Shown: piece after piece, positions 52,190 through 60,082 of the stretch
Layout of the letters: each line of letters begins with the position of its first letter
Numbering within the stretch: position 1 is the first letter of the stretch
NCBI GenBank assembly: GCA_024235915.1
Contig: JACKLO010000008.1
Location: 186,001-250,000, forward strand
Origin: Burkholderiaceae bacterium
GTDB taxonomy: Bacteria > Pseudomonadota > Gammaproteobacteria > Burkholderiales > Burkholderiaceae_C
DNA length: 64,000 nucleotides
Direction: 5' to 3'
The notes under the pieces: generated by a model
The model's input: the letters and a program-made list of their open reading frames with translations, nothing else
Told to the model about the DNA's origin: nothing
The model's database searches: none
Made by a program: the position numbers and the translations under genes

Positions 52190-52818
52190 CCGCCGCCCCG
52201 CGCATCGTGGTGCTGGGCATCGGCAACCTGCTGTGGGCCGACGAAGGCTTCGGCGTGCGCTGCGTCGAGGCCCTGGCCGCCGGTTGGTCCTTTGCGCCGA
52301 ACGTGCAGCTGGTGGACGGCGGCACGCAGGGCCTTTACCTGCTGCCGCAGGTACAGGCCGCCACCCACCTGCTGATCCTCGACGCCGTCGACTACGGCCT
52401 GGCGCCGGGCACGCTGACCCTGGTGGAGGACGAGGAGGTGCCGCGTTTCCTGGGTGCCAAGAAGATGAGCCTGCACCAGACCGGCTTCCAGGAGGTGCTG
52501 GCGCTGGCGCAGTTCACCGGCCAGTGGCCGCAGCGGGTGGTGCTGGTGGGCTGCCAGCCGGCCGAGCTGGAGGATTTCGGCGGCAGCCTGACCCCGACGG
52601 TGAAGGCCGCGCTCGACCCGGCGCTGGCGGCCGCGCTGGCGCACCTGCGGGACTGGGGTGCCTGTCCTCAGGCGCGGCCCGCCAACGACACGGACACCGA
52701 ATCCCTGGCCATCCCGGTACTCGCCATGGGCACCTACGAAACTGGCCGGCCGCCGGCCGAAGCCGCCTGCCGTGTGGGCGACGAACGTTTCATGCCGCCG
52801 GCCGGCGCACTGGCCTGA
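52186..52818 (+). CDS. hoxM: hydrogenase maturation endopeptidase
   Basis: A 210-residue HybD/HyaD-family protease. The nickel-sensing residues are Glu20 in NLLWADEGFG, Asp in LILDAVDYG (about 65) and His in MSLHQTGF (about 97). It removes the HoxG C-terminal extension after nickel insertion. The Pro/Ala-rich last 50 residues are longer than in HybD but common in HoxM/HupD of proteobacteria. It overlaps hoxZ by 4 bp. Confidence 0.95.
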   Translation: MTAAPRIVVLGIGNLLWADEGFGVRCVEALAAGWSFAPNVQLVDGGTQGLYLLPQVQAATHLLILDAVDYGLAPGTLTLVEDEEVPRFLGAKKMSLHQTGFQEVLALAQFTGQWPQRVVLVGCQPAELEDFGGSLTPTVKAALDPALAAALAHLRDWGACPQARPANDTDTESLAIPVLAMGTYETGRPPAEAACRVGDERFMPPAGALA

Positions 52819-52830
52819 GGCGTCACGGCC

Positions 52831-53130
52831 ATGTGCATCGGCTTCCCCATGCAGGTGATCGCTGCCGAGGCTGAACGAGCCACCGTGCGCCGTGGCGACG
52901 ACCAGCAGGTGATCGGCACCGCGCTGGTCGGCCCCGTGCAGCCCGGCGACTGGCTGCTGGTGTTCCTGGGCGACGCCCGCGAACGCCTGGACGCCACCCG
53001 CGCCGCCGAGATCGACGCCACGCTGGCCCTGGTGGCCCATGCGCTGCCGCTGGTCGCCGGTACCGCCGCCCCCGCCCCGTTCGAACTCCCGTCGGCGATG
53101 AGCGCCGAGCAACTCCAGGCCTTTCGATGA
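52831..53130 (+). CDS. hoxL: HypC/HupF-family hydrogenase chaperone
   Basis: A 99-residue beta-barrel chaperone beginning MCIGFPMQV; Cys2 is the residue that binds the Fe(CN)2CO intermediate or the HoxG precursor. It is the MBH-specific paralogue of HypC, also encoded at 58674. It overlaps hoxO by 4 bp. Equivalent to hupF. Confidence 0.93.
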   Translation: MCIGFPMQVIAAEAERATVRRGDDQQVIGTALVGPVQPGDWLLVFLGDARERLDATRAAEIDATLALVAHALPLVAGTAAPAPFELPSAMSAEQLQAFR

Positions 53131-53642
53131 GCACCCTCCCCGACTTGGAACCCCACACCTTCACCGCCGAGCGCTATCACGCAGCAGACGCCGACCCGGC
53201 CCGCGGCGCGCCGCCGCTGGTGGCACGGCTGGCCACCGACACCGGCGCCCACTGGGTCGACGCCAGCGGCCTCGACGCCTTCCTCGCCCGGAGTGGCGAA
53301 CAGGTGCTGTTCTTCCATGGCGACCCGGTGCGTTTCCCGGAAGTGCTGGACGTGGCCGTGGTGCTGCCCGAGCTGTGCCGCCATGCGCAGCGCCAGTTCG
53401 GCCACGGCTACGACATCGGCGTCGTGGCCCGTCATGACGAGGACGCCATCGCCAGGCGCTTCGGCGTCACGCACTGGCCGGCCCTCGTGTTCCTGCGCGA
53501 AGGCCGCTGGGTCGACACGCTCAGCGGCATGCAGGACTGGGACGTCTACCTGCAGCGCCTGCAGGCGGTGGCGACCAAGCCGGCCTCGCGTCCTCCCATT
53601 GCCATCCAGGCCAGCGGCCAGGGCGCGCCGGGCTGCCGCTGA
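53127..53642 (+). CDS. hoxO: thioredoxin-like hydrogenase chaperone (HyaE/HupG)
   Basis: A 171-residue protein with a thioredoxin fold without the CxxC pair (RFGVTHWPALVFLREGRW). HoxO/HyaE binds the small-subunit precursor and, in R. eutropha, with HoxQ guards the Tat signal until assembly is done. The 22-residue tail is low-complexity. The overlap with hoxL sets the start. Confidence 0.9.
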   Translation: MSTLPDLEPHTFTAERYHAADADPARGAPPLVARLATDTGAHWVDASGLDAFLARSGEQVLFFHGDPVRFPEVLDVAVVLPELCRHAQRQFGHGYDIGVVARHDEDAIARRFGVTHWPALVFLREGRWVDTLSGMQDWDVYLQRLQAVATKPASRPPIAIQASGQGAPGCR

Positions 53643-53667
53643 AGCCACACGGACAAGGAACGCCACG

Positions 53668-54546
53668 ATGACCACAACCCGTACCGGCCGCAGCTTTCCG
53701 ATCTCGGTGATCGCAGACGTGCCCATGGGCCCAGGCCACCACAGCGAAGACGAGACGCTGGACTACCTGGTGATGCCGCAGGGCATGTCCACCTTCCGCG
53801 CCCCGCCGCTGCCGGAACCCGAAGCGATGGCGGGGCAGCACGGTGCGCTGCGCGTGCTGCAGGCCACGCTGGACGCCGTGGCCGGGCGCGGGCCGACGCA
53901 GATTCCGCTGGACACCCTGGCGGTGGCCGACCTCACCCTGGTCAATCAGGTGCTGGGCGAAGGCGAGGTCAGCGCACAGTGGTTGACAGCTGGTGACGAC
54001 AAGCGTTGCGCCCAGGTGCAGGAATCGGTCTTCGCCGGCGTCTGGCGCGTCGTCGAGACCGCGGCCGACGGCAGCCGCCACGACCGCATCGAGGTCGGCA
54101 CCGTGCCGGCCGTGCTGCGCCAGGCCGCCATTGACGACGCGGCGCACCCGCCGGAGGTCGCCGGCGAACCGCCGGCGGGCGTGCTCAACGCCACCCACGT
54201 GCTGGCGGAACTGGCGCAGCATCGCGCCGCCTGGCAACCGGGTTGGGCCAGTGCCGTGGTCAACCTCACGCTGCTGCCCATGTCGCCGGCCGACATCGCG
54301 TGGATGGACCACGTGCTGGGCACCGGGCGCGTGCTGATCCTGTCCCGCGGCTACGGCAACTGCCGCATCACCAGCACCCGCGTGCCGCACACCTGGCGCG
54401 TGGTCTACTACAACTCGCAGGACCACGTGATCCTCAACACCGTCGAGGTCGGTGAACTGCCCGCCGTGGCGCTGGCGGCGCCGGAAGACCTGGCGGACAC
54501 CCAGGAGCGGCTGGCCGAGGTGTTGCAGTGGGTGGCCCGGTCGTGA
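53668..54546 (+). CDS. hoxQ: hydrogenase expression/formation protein (HyaF/HupH)
   Basis: A 292-residue protein of the HupH/HyaF family: N-terminal PMGPGHHSEDETLDYL and C-terminal LSRGYGNCRITSTRVPHTWRVVYYNSQD are characteristic. It works with HoxO on the small-subunit precursor. Starts 25 bp after hoxO with AAGGAA upstream; it ends in a 4-bp overlap with the rubredoxin gene. Confidence 0.93.
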   Translation: MTTTRTGRSFPISVIADVPMGPGHHSEDETLDYLVMPQGMSTFRAPPLPEPEAMAGQHGALRVLQATLDAVAGRGPTQIPLDTLAVADLTLVNQVLGEGEVSAQWLTAGDDKRCAQVQESVFAGVWRVVETAADGSRHDRIEVGTVPAVLRQAAIDDAAHPPEVAGEPPAGVLNATHVLAELAQHRAAWQPGWASAVVNLTLLPMSPADIAWMDHVLGTGRVLILSRGYGNCRITSTRVPHTWRVVYYNSQDHVILNTVEVGELPAVALAAPEDLADTQERLAEVLQWVARS

Positions 54547-54761
54547 ACACCAGCGGCTTCGAAGGCAGCTACCTGGGTGACCGGGCCCGCCTGCCCGCTG
54601 CCGCCCGCCTGGAATGCAAGATCTGCTGGTGGGTCTACGACCCGGCCCAGGGCGACCCGGTGTGGCAGGTGCCGCCGGGCACCGGTTTTGCCGAACTCCC
54701 GGCCCATTGGCGCTGCCCTCAGTGCGACGGCGACGCCGAGCAGTTCATGGTGCTGGGATGA
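54543..54761 (+). CDS. hoxR: rubredoxin of the hydrogenase operon
   Basis: A 72-residue rubredoxin if started at GTG 54543, which overlaps the hoxQ stop by 4 bp (GTGA); an ATG 5 codons earlier is the alternative. The iron site is C-x2-C in CKICWWVYD and C-x2-C in CPQCDGD. HoxR/HupI is needed under O2 in R. eutropha, probably in forming the [4Fe-3S] cluster. That fits the O2-tolerant HoxK here. Confidence 0.92.
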   Translation: MNTSGFEGSYLGDRARLPAAARLECKICWWVYDPAQGDPVWQVPPGTGFAELPAHWRCPQCDGDAEQFMVLG

Positions 54762-54798
54762 ACACGCCGGGCCGTTGCCAGGCGCGAAGGAGGGTCCG

Positions 54799-55245
54799 GT
54801 GAGTCCGCTGCTGGCCCCGCGCGTGCAGGCGCTGGAAGCGCGCTTCCGCCACATCGCCATGACACGCATGGCGGGTGTGGCCCTGCTGCACCCGGCGCTG
54901 CAGGTGCAGGCGGTGGACTTTGCAGAGGCGGCCGATGGCTGCGCGCTGGGCGTGCTGGTGACCCCCTGGTTCATGAACCTGGTGCGCCTGCCGCAGGTGC
55001 CCGAGACGACGTTGCCCTTGCCCAGCAGCGCCGACGACTACGCCATCGGCGGCTGGACCTTCCGCTTCCATGGCCAGTCCGAACCGGGCGTGGGGCTCTT
55101 TGCCGCCGCGTCGCTGGTGTCGCCGATGCACGGCTTTGCCGACCAGGCGGCCGCGGTGGCCACCGCCCGGGCGCTGTTGGAACGTCTTCGCCCACGGCCG
55201 GCACGGCGGGGCTTCCTGTTCGGCCGCAGCGAGGCCGCAGCATGA
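54799..55245 (+). CDS. hoxT: [NiFe]-hydrogenase assembly chaperone, HybE family
   Basis: A 148-residue HybE/HupJ protein (FFLNLVRLP-like segment WFMNLVRLPQVP, then LVSPMHGFADQAAA). It helps in late small-subunit handling. The start is GTG at 54799, with AAGGAGG 5 bases upstream; the frame is open further upstream inside hoxR but has no HybE-like sequence. It overlaps hoxV by 4 bp. Confidence 0.9.
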   Translation: MSPLLAPRVQALEARFRHIAMTRMAGVALLHPALQVQAVDFAEAADGCALGVLVTPWFMNLVRLPQVPETTLPLPSSADDYAIGGWTFRFHGQSEPGVGLFAAASLVSPMHGFADQAAAVATARALLERLRPRPARRGFLFGRSEAAA

Positions 55246-56294
55246 GCATCGTCAGCGTGGGCACGCTGCAACTGCGCCCCGGCACGCGGCCCGCCATCGT
55301 CGGCGCCACCGCCAGCCCCTGGCCGGCTCGGCTGGCCAAGGGCTGCCCGGCCGCCGAACTGGCGCCGCGCATGGCGGCGCTGCACGCCTTGTGCGCAGGG
55401 GGCCACCACGCGGCCGCCAGCCTGGCCGTGCGCGCGGCACAAGGTGGGCCGCCCGTGGTGGACGGCCCGCTGCGCCACGCGCTGCGCCTGGCCGTGCTGC
55501 GTGACCACCTCCGGCAGATCGGTCATGACTGGCCGATGCATCGGCTGGGCCGCACCGTGCCCGCCCTGAGCCCGTTGCAGGCGCCGGTGTGGTCGCGCGG
55601 CGACGAGGCCGCGTTGGGCGCCTTGCCGGGCTGGCTGCAGGCGCAGTGGATCGGCTGGCCGCTGCAACGCCTGCTGGCGGCCTGGCAGGACGACCCTGAC
55701 CGTGCGACATGGGACTGGCTGCGCACGGCACAAACCCCGCTCGCCGCACTGCTTGGCGCATGGTGGACGGAACTGCAGGCGACCACGACACCGCACCGTC
55801 CGCTGCCACTGGCCGCGGCCCTGGGCGCGTCGTTCATCGCCCCGACCGGGCTCGTGCCCGACACCGGCCCCTGGCAGCGGCTGAACGACGCCGGCGCGCA
55901 CCCGGCCCACAATGCCGGCATGCGCCTCATGTCCCGCCTGATCGACCTGCTGCGCCTGGCCGGGCCTACGGGCCCGGAACACCTGTCGCTGGGCGCCATC
56001 GACGCTGGGGCTGGCGAGGGCCATGCGTGGGTGGAGGTGGGCCGCGGCCTGCTGAGCTATCGCGTGCGGCTGACCGATGCGGCCGACGGCCCCTGCGTCG
56101 CCGACGTGGCGCTGCATACGCCCACCGACTGGAACGCGCATCCTCAGGGTGTGCTGGCCGAGGTGCTGGCCGCGTTGCCCGCCACGGGCAGCGCGCGCCG
56201 CGCCCGGCAGTTGGCGATGGTCTGGGACCCCTGCCTGCCTTGCAGCGTGCAGGATGGTGCCACCACCATCGCGAGCGAGGTCGCCCATGCATGA
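55242..56294 (+). CDS. hoxV: large-subunit-like scaffold protein (HupK)
   Basis: A 350-residue protein that resembles a decayed hydrogenase large subunit. LHALCAGGHHAAASLAV matches the region of the N-terminal ligand motif with only one Cys kept, and the C-terminus has DPCLPC. HoxV is thought to be a scaffold for the Fe(CN)2CO group before transfer to HoxG. It overlaps hoxT by 4 bp and hypA by 8 bp. Confidence 0.92.
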   Translation: MSIVSVGTLQLRPGTRPAIVGATASPWPARLAKGCPAAELAPRMAALHALCAGGHHAAASLAVRAAQGGPPVVDGPLRHALRLAVLRDHLRQIGHDWPMHRLGRTVPALSPLQAPVWSRGDEAALGALPGWLQAQWIGWPLQRLLAAWQDDPDRATWDWLRTAQTPLAALLGAWWTELQATTTPHRPLPLAAALGASFIAPTGLVPDTGPWQRLNDAGAHPAHNAGMRLMSRLIDLLRLAGPTGPEHLSLGAIDAGAGEGHAWVEVGRGLLSYRVRLTDAADGPCVADVALHTPTDWNAHPQGVLAEVLAALPATGSARRARQLAMVWDPCLPCSVQDGATTIASEVAHA

Positions 56295-56634
56295 GCTCAG
56301 CCTGGCCGGTGGCGTGCTGCGGGTGGTGGAGGACGCCGCGGCCCGCGACGGTTTTGCCCGCGTGAGCCGGCTCACGCTGGAAGCCGGCGCCCTGGCCGGC
56401 GTGGAGGTGCGCGCGCTGCGCTTCGCGCTCGAATCCCTCGCACCTGGCACCTGCCTGGAAGGCGCCGAGGTGGTCATCGATGAGCCGCCCGCCCCCGCCT
56501 GGTGCCACGCCTGCTGCACCACGGTGGAGATCCGGCACCGGCTGGAGGACTGCCCGCAGTGCGGCAGTGCCCGCCTGCTGCCCACCGGCGGCACCGAACT
56601 GCGCGTGCGCGACCTGATCGTGCACGACCACTGA
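56287..56634 (+). CDS. hypA: hydrogenase nickel incorporation protein HypA
   Basis: A 115-residue metallochaperone. MHELSL at the start holds the nickel-binding His2 (MHE motif); a zinc ribbon has CHACC and CPQCG. It delivers Ni2+ with HypB to the large subunit. The start overlaps hoxV by 8 bp and linked genes follow on the same strand. Confidence 0.95.
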   Translation: MHELSLAGGVLRVVEDAAARDGFARVSRLTLEAGALAGVEVRALRFALESLAPGTCLEGAEVVIDEPPAPAWCHACCTTVEIRHRLEDCPQCGSARLLPTGGTELRVRDLIVHDH

Positions 56635-56656
56635 AACCAGACACAGGAGACCGACC

Positions 56657-57586
56657 ATGTGCGTCGTCTGCGGCTGCGGAACCGACAACACCGCCCACTC
56701 CCATGCCCAAGCCGCCACCGCGCCGGCCGTGCAGGCCGTGCAAGCCGACCGCCCTGGCGACCTGCACTACGGCCTGGGCCGCGCCCGGGTCTCCGTGCCC
56801 GGCCTGGACGAAGGCCGCGCAATCCAGATCGAGACCGACGTGCTGGGCGCCAACGACCGATTTGCCGCCGACAACCGCGCGCACTTCGCGGCCCATGGTG
56901 TGGCGGCCTGGAACCTGGTCTCCAGCCCGGGGTCGGGCAAGACCACGCTGCTGTGCGCCACCATCGACGCCCTGCGCCGCCGCGAGCCCGACCGCGCGGT
57001 GGCAGTGATCGAAGGCGACCAGCAGACCACGAACGACGCCGACCGCATCCGCGCCACCGGCGTGCCCGCCATCCAGGTCAACACCGGCAAGGGTTGCCAC
57101 CTGGACGCGCAGATGGTGGGCGAGGCCTTTGCGCGGCTGCCGTTGCACGGGCACGGGCACGCCCACGACGATGCCCACGATCCCCATCACGAACACGGCC
57201 ACGGCGAGCCCGCGCTGCTGTTCATCGAAAACGTCGGCAACTTGGTCTGCCCCGCGATGTGGGACCTGGGCGAACGCGCCAAGGTGGCCATCCTGTCCGT
57301 CACCGAAGGCGAAGACAAGCCGCTGAAGTACCCCGACATGTTCGCCGCGGCGCGGCTGATGGTGCTGACCAAGACCGACCTGCTGCCCCACCTCGATTTC
57401 GACGTCGAGCGCTGCGTCGCCTACGCCCGGCGTGTGAACCCCGGCATCGAGGTGCTGCTGCTCTCGGCCCGCAGCGGCATCGGCATGGACGCCTGGCTGG
57501 ACTGGCTGCTGGCCGACGCCGCCAGCCCCGCCCCCACCGCCGGCACGCCACGGCCGGAATCAGCCCTGCCCGCATGCCACCGCTGA
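56657..57586 (+). CDS. hypB: hydrogenase nickel incorporation GTPase HypB, with internal His-rich insertion
   Basis: A 309-residue GTPase. The N-terminal CVVCGCG is the high-affinity nickel site; the P-loop is SSPGSGKTT (about 89-97), followed by EGDQQTTNDADR and VLTKTDLLPH. Residues 164-182 form a His-rich stretch (nine His in 19 residues) inserted where E. coli HypB has a short loop before the FIENVGNL motif. In rhizobial HypB the His-rich segment is near the N-terminus instead. It probably stores nickel. AGGAGA precedes the ATG; the end overlaps hypF by 13 bp. Confidence 0.96.
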   Translation: MCVVCGCGTDNTAHSHAQAATAPAVQAVQADRPGDLHYGLGRARVSVPGLDEGRAIQIETDVLGANDRFAADNRAHFAAHGVAAWNLVSSPGSGKTTLLCATIDALRRREPDRAVAVIEGDQQTTNDADRIRATGVPAIQVNTGKGCHLDAQMVGEAFARLPLHGHGHAHDDAHDPHHEHGHGEPALLFIENVGNLVCPAMWDLGERAKVAILSVTEGEDKPLKYPDMFAAARLMVLTKTDLLPHLDFDVERCVAYARRVNPGIEVLLLSARSGIGMDAWLDWLLADAASPAPTAGTPRPESALPACHR

Positions 57587-58674
57587 CGGCGCAAATCCTG
57601 CCAGCCCCGGCACCGCGCACGGTGCTGGCCGCCGGCGCGTTCCTCAAGCATCGCGCCTGCCTGCTGCACGGCGACCGCGTGTGGTGGACGCCGCTGCACG
57701 GTGACCTGTCCACCCCACAGGCCTGTGCCGCCATGCAGACCTCGCTGGACGGCCTGCTGCAGGCCGCCGGCGTCACCCCAGAGGTCGTGGCACACGACCT
57801 GCACCCGGACTTTCCCTGCACCCAGGCCGCGCAGGCGCTGGCCCAACGGCTGGCGGTGCCCGCCCATGCGGTGCAGCACCATCAGGCGCACATCGGCGTG
57901 GTGATGGCCGAACAGGGCTGGCGTGGCGACAGCGCCGTGTTCGGCCTCGCGCTGGACGGCGTCGGCCTGGGCAGCGACGGGCAGGCCTGGGGCGGTGAGC
58001 TGCTGTCGGTCACGGCGGCCGGCAGCACACGTGTGGCGCATCTGGCGCCGCTGGCCCTGCCCGGCGGCGACGCGGCCGCCCGCGAGCCGTGGCGTGTCGC
58101 CGCAGCGGTGCTGCACGCCCTGGGGCGTGGCGATGAGATCGTGGCCCGTTACGCGCCCAAGGTCGGCGACGTGATGGCCGCCGGCGTGGCCACCCTGCTG
58201 GCGCGCAGCCTGCGCTGCCCGCCCAGCAGCGCCGCCGGCCGCTGGTTCGATGCCGCCGCGGCCGCCCTCGGCCTGGCGCCGCGCGTACAGGCCGAGGCGG
58301 AGGCCGCCATCGCGCTCGAACAGGCGGCCACGCATTGGCTGGAGGTGAATCCGATGCCAAACCTGCCTGTTCCTTCGTTGGACCTGCACGGCCTCGTCGG
58401 CAGCCTGTTCCAGGAAGCCGACCCCGGCCGCGGTGCGGCCCGCTTCCATGGCGCCCTGGCCGATGCGCTGGTACAGGCCGCCGCCGAACAAGGCGCCCAT
58501 GAGCTCGTGCTGTCGGGCGGCTGCCTCCACAACCGGCTGCTGTCGCGCCTGGTGAACGAGGGTGCTGCCGACCGCGGCATCACCTGCTGGCGCCCCACCA
58601 CCGTCGACTGCGGCGACGCCGGCCTGGCCCTCGGCCAAGCCTGGCTGGCCGCCCATGCCCTGGAGACCTGCTGA
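57574..58674 (+). CDS. hypF: carbamoyltransferase HypF, short form (Kae1-like domain only)
   Basis: A 366-residue protein matching only the C-terminal Kae1-like part of HypF: HHQAHIGVVMAE, GLALDGVGLGSDGQAWGGE, and LSGGCLHNRLLSR. The acylphosphatase, zinc-finger and YrdC-like domains of full HypF (about 750 residues) are missing, and the upstream frame is hypB. R. eutropha HypF1 is likewise shortened and works. It takes part in cyanide-ligand synthesis with HypE. A full-length copy may exist elsewhere. It overlaps hypC by one base (TGATG). Confidence 0.93.
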   Translation: MPPLTAQILPAPAPRTVLAAGAFLKHRACLLHGDRVWWTPLHGDLSTPQACAAMQTSLDGLLQAAGVTPEVVAHDLHPDFPCTQAAQALAQRLAVPAHAVQHHQAHIGVVMAEQGWRGDSAVFGLALDGVGLGSDGQAWGGELLSVTAAGSTRVAHLAPLALPGGDAAAREPWRVAAAVLHALGRGDEIVARYAPKVGDVMAAGVATLLARSLRCPPSSAAGRWFDAAAAALGLAPRVQAEAEAAIALEQAATHWLEVNPMPNLPVPSLDLHGLVGSLFQEADPGRGAARFHGALADALVQAAAEQGAHELVLSGGCLHNRLLSRLVNEGAADRGITCWRPTTVDCGDAGLALGQAWLAAHALETC

Positions 58675-58940
58675 TGTGCCTGGCCCTGCCCGCCCGTGTC
58701 ATTGCCTGCAAGGACGATGACGATGCCGTCGTCGAACTCGGCGGCGTGCACAAGACCATCTCGCTGGCCCTGGTGCCTAAGGCCCGCGTGGGCGACTACG
58801 TGATCGTGCACGTCGGCCACGCCATCGGCCTGCTCGACCCGCTGGAGGCGGAACGCACGCTGGCGCTGTTCGCCGAACTGCAGGCGCAACAGATGCAGCT
58901 GGCCAGCGAACCGGGCAAGGCGAAGGAGGCCACGCCATGA
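58674..58940 (+). CDS. hypC: hydrogenase assembly chaperone HypC
   Basis: An 88-residue HypC protein, MCLALPARV at the start with Cys2 as the ligand to the iron group. It works with HypD to assemble Fe(CN)2CO and hands it to the large-subunit precursor. The C-terminal helix is Gln/Lys-rich. It overlaps hypD by 4 bp. Confidence 0.95.
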   Translation: MCLALPARVIACKDDDDAVVELGGVHKTISLALVPKARVGDYVIVHVGHAIGLLDPLEAERTLALFAELQAQQMQLASEPGKAKEATP

Positions 58941-60082
58941 AGTACATCGACGAGTTCCGCGACGGCGACGTGGCCCGCGCGCTGGGGGCGCGCATCGCCG
59001 CCGAATGTCAGCCTGGCCGGCAATACGCCTTCATGGAGTTCTGCGGCGGCCACACGCACGCCATTGCGCGCTACGGCATCGCCGAACTGCTGCCGCCGGC
59101 GATCCGCATGATCCACGGCCCCGGCTGCCCGGTCTGCGTGCTGCCCATCGGCCGTATCGACCAGGCCATCGGCTTGGCGCTGGAGCACGGCGCCATCGTC
59201 TGCACCTATGGCGACACGATGCGCGTGCCGGCGTCGGGCTCGCTGTCGATGATGAAGGCCAAGGCCCGCGGTGCCGACATCCGCATGGTCTATTCGGCCG
59301 CCGATGCGTTGACGCTGGCCCGCCGCCACCCCGACCGCGAGGTGGTGTTCTTCGCCATAGGCTTCGAGACCACCACGCCGCCCACCGCCCTGGTCGTCAA
59401 GCAGGCCGCTGCCGAGGGCCTGAAGAACTTCAGCGTGCTGGCCTGTCACGTGCTCACGCCCAGCGCCATCGCCCACATCCTGGAAGCCGAAGAGGCCCGG
59501 GCCCTCGGCACCGTGCCGATCGACGGCTTTGTCGGCCCGGCGCACGTGAGCATCGTCATCGGCTCGGCGCCCTACGAGGGTTTTGCGCGCGAACACCACA
59601 AGCCGGTGGTGATCTCCGGCTTCGAGCCGCTGGACGTGATGCAGTCCATCTGGATGCTGGTGCAGCAGGTCAACGCCGGCCGCGCCGTGGTGGAGAACCA
59701 GTTCAGCCGCGCCGTCACCCGCGCCGGCAACCTGGCCGCCCAGCAGGTGGTGGCCGAGGTCTTCGAGCTGCGCGAAAGCTTCGAATGGCGCGGCCTGGGC
59801 GAGGTGGCGCACAGCGCACTGCGCCTGAAGCCCGAGTGGGCTGCCTTCGACGCCGAGCGCCGCTTCGGCCTGGCCTACCGCCCGGTGCCGGACCACAAGC
59901 AGTGCGACTGCGGCGCCATCCTGCGCGGCGTCAAGCAGCCGGCTGATTGCAAGCTCTTCGGCACCGTCTGCACGCCGGAGAACCCGATGGGCTCGTGCAT
60001 GGTGTCGTCCGAAGGCGCCTGCGCCGCGCACTGGAGCTACGGGCGCTTCCGTGACATCCCCGTCCGATTGGAGGCGGCATGA
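58937..60082 (+). CDS. hypD: hydrogenase formation protein HypD
   Basis: A 381-residue scaffold with a [4Fe-4S] cluster. Conserved cysteines lie in GPGCPVCVLP (iron-binding), and in the C-terminal CDCG, CKLFGTVC and GSCMVSSEGAC segments. FMEFCGGHTHAI is the family signature. It receives cyanide from HypE and builds Fe(CN)2CO together with HypC. It overlaps hypE by 4 bp. Confidence 0.96.
   Translation: MKYIDEFRDGDVARALGARIAAECQPGRQYAFMEFCGGHTHAIARYGIAELLPPAIRMIHGPGCPVCVLPIGRIDQAIGLALEHGAIVCTYGDTMRVPASGSLSMMKAKARGADIRMVYSAADALTLARRHPDREVVFFAIGFETTTPPTALVVKQAAAEGLKNFSVLACHVLTPSAIAHILEAEEARALGTVPIDGFVGPAHVSIVIGSAPYEGFAREHHKPVVISGFEPLDVMQSIWMLVQQVNAGRAVVENQFSRAVTRAGNLAAQQVVAEVFELRESFEWRGLGEVAHSALRLKPEWAAFDAERRFGLAYRPVPDHKQCDCGAILRGVKQPADCKLFGTVCTPENPMGSCMVSSEGACAAHWSYGRFRDIPVRLEAA

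Noticed and set aside
57146..57202. His-rich DNA stretch in hypB as a frameshift or repeat artefact
   Set aside because: The frame stays open and the conserved GTPase motifs continue correctly on both sides, so it is a real in-frame insertion.
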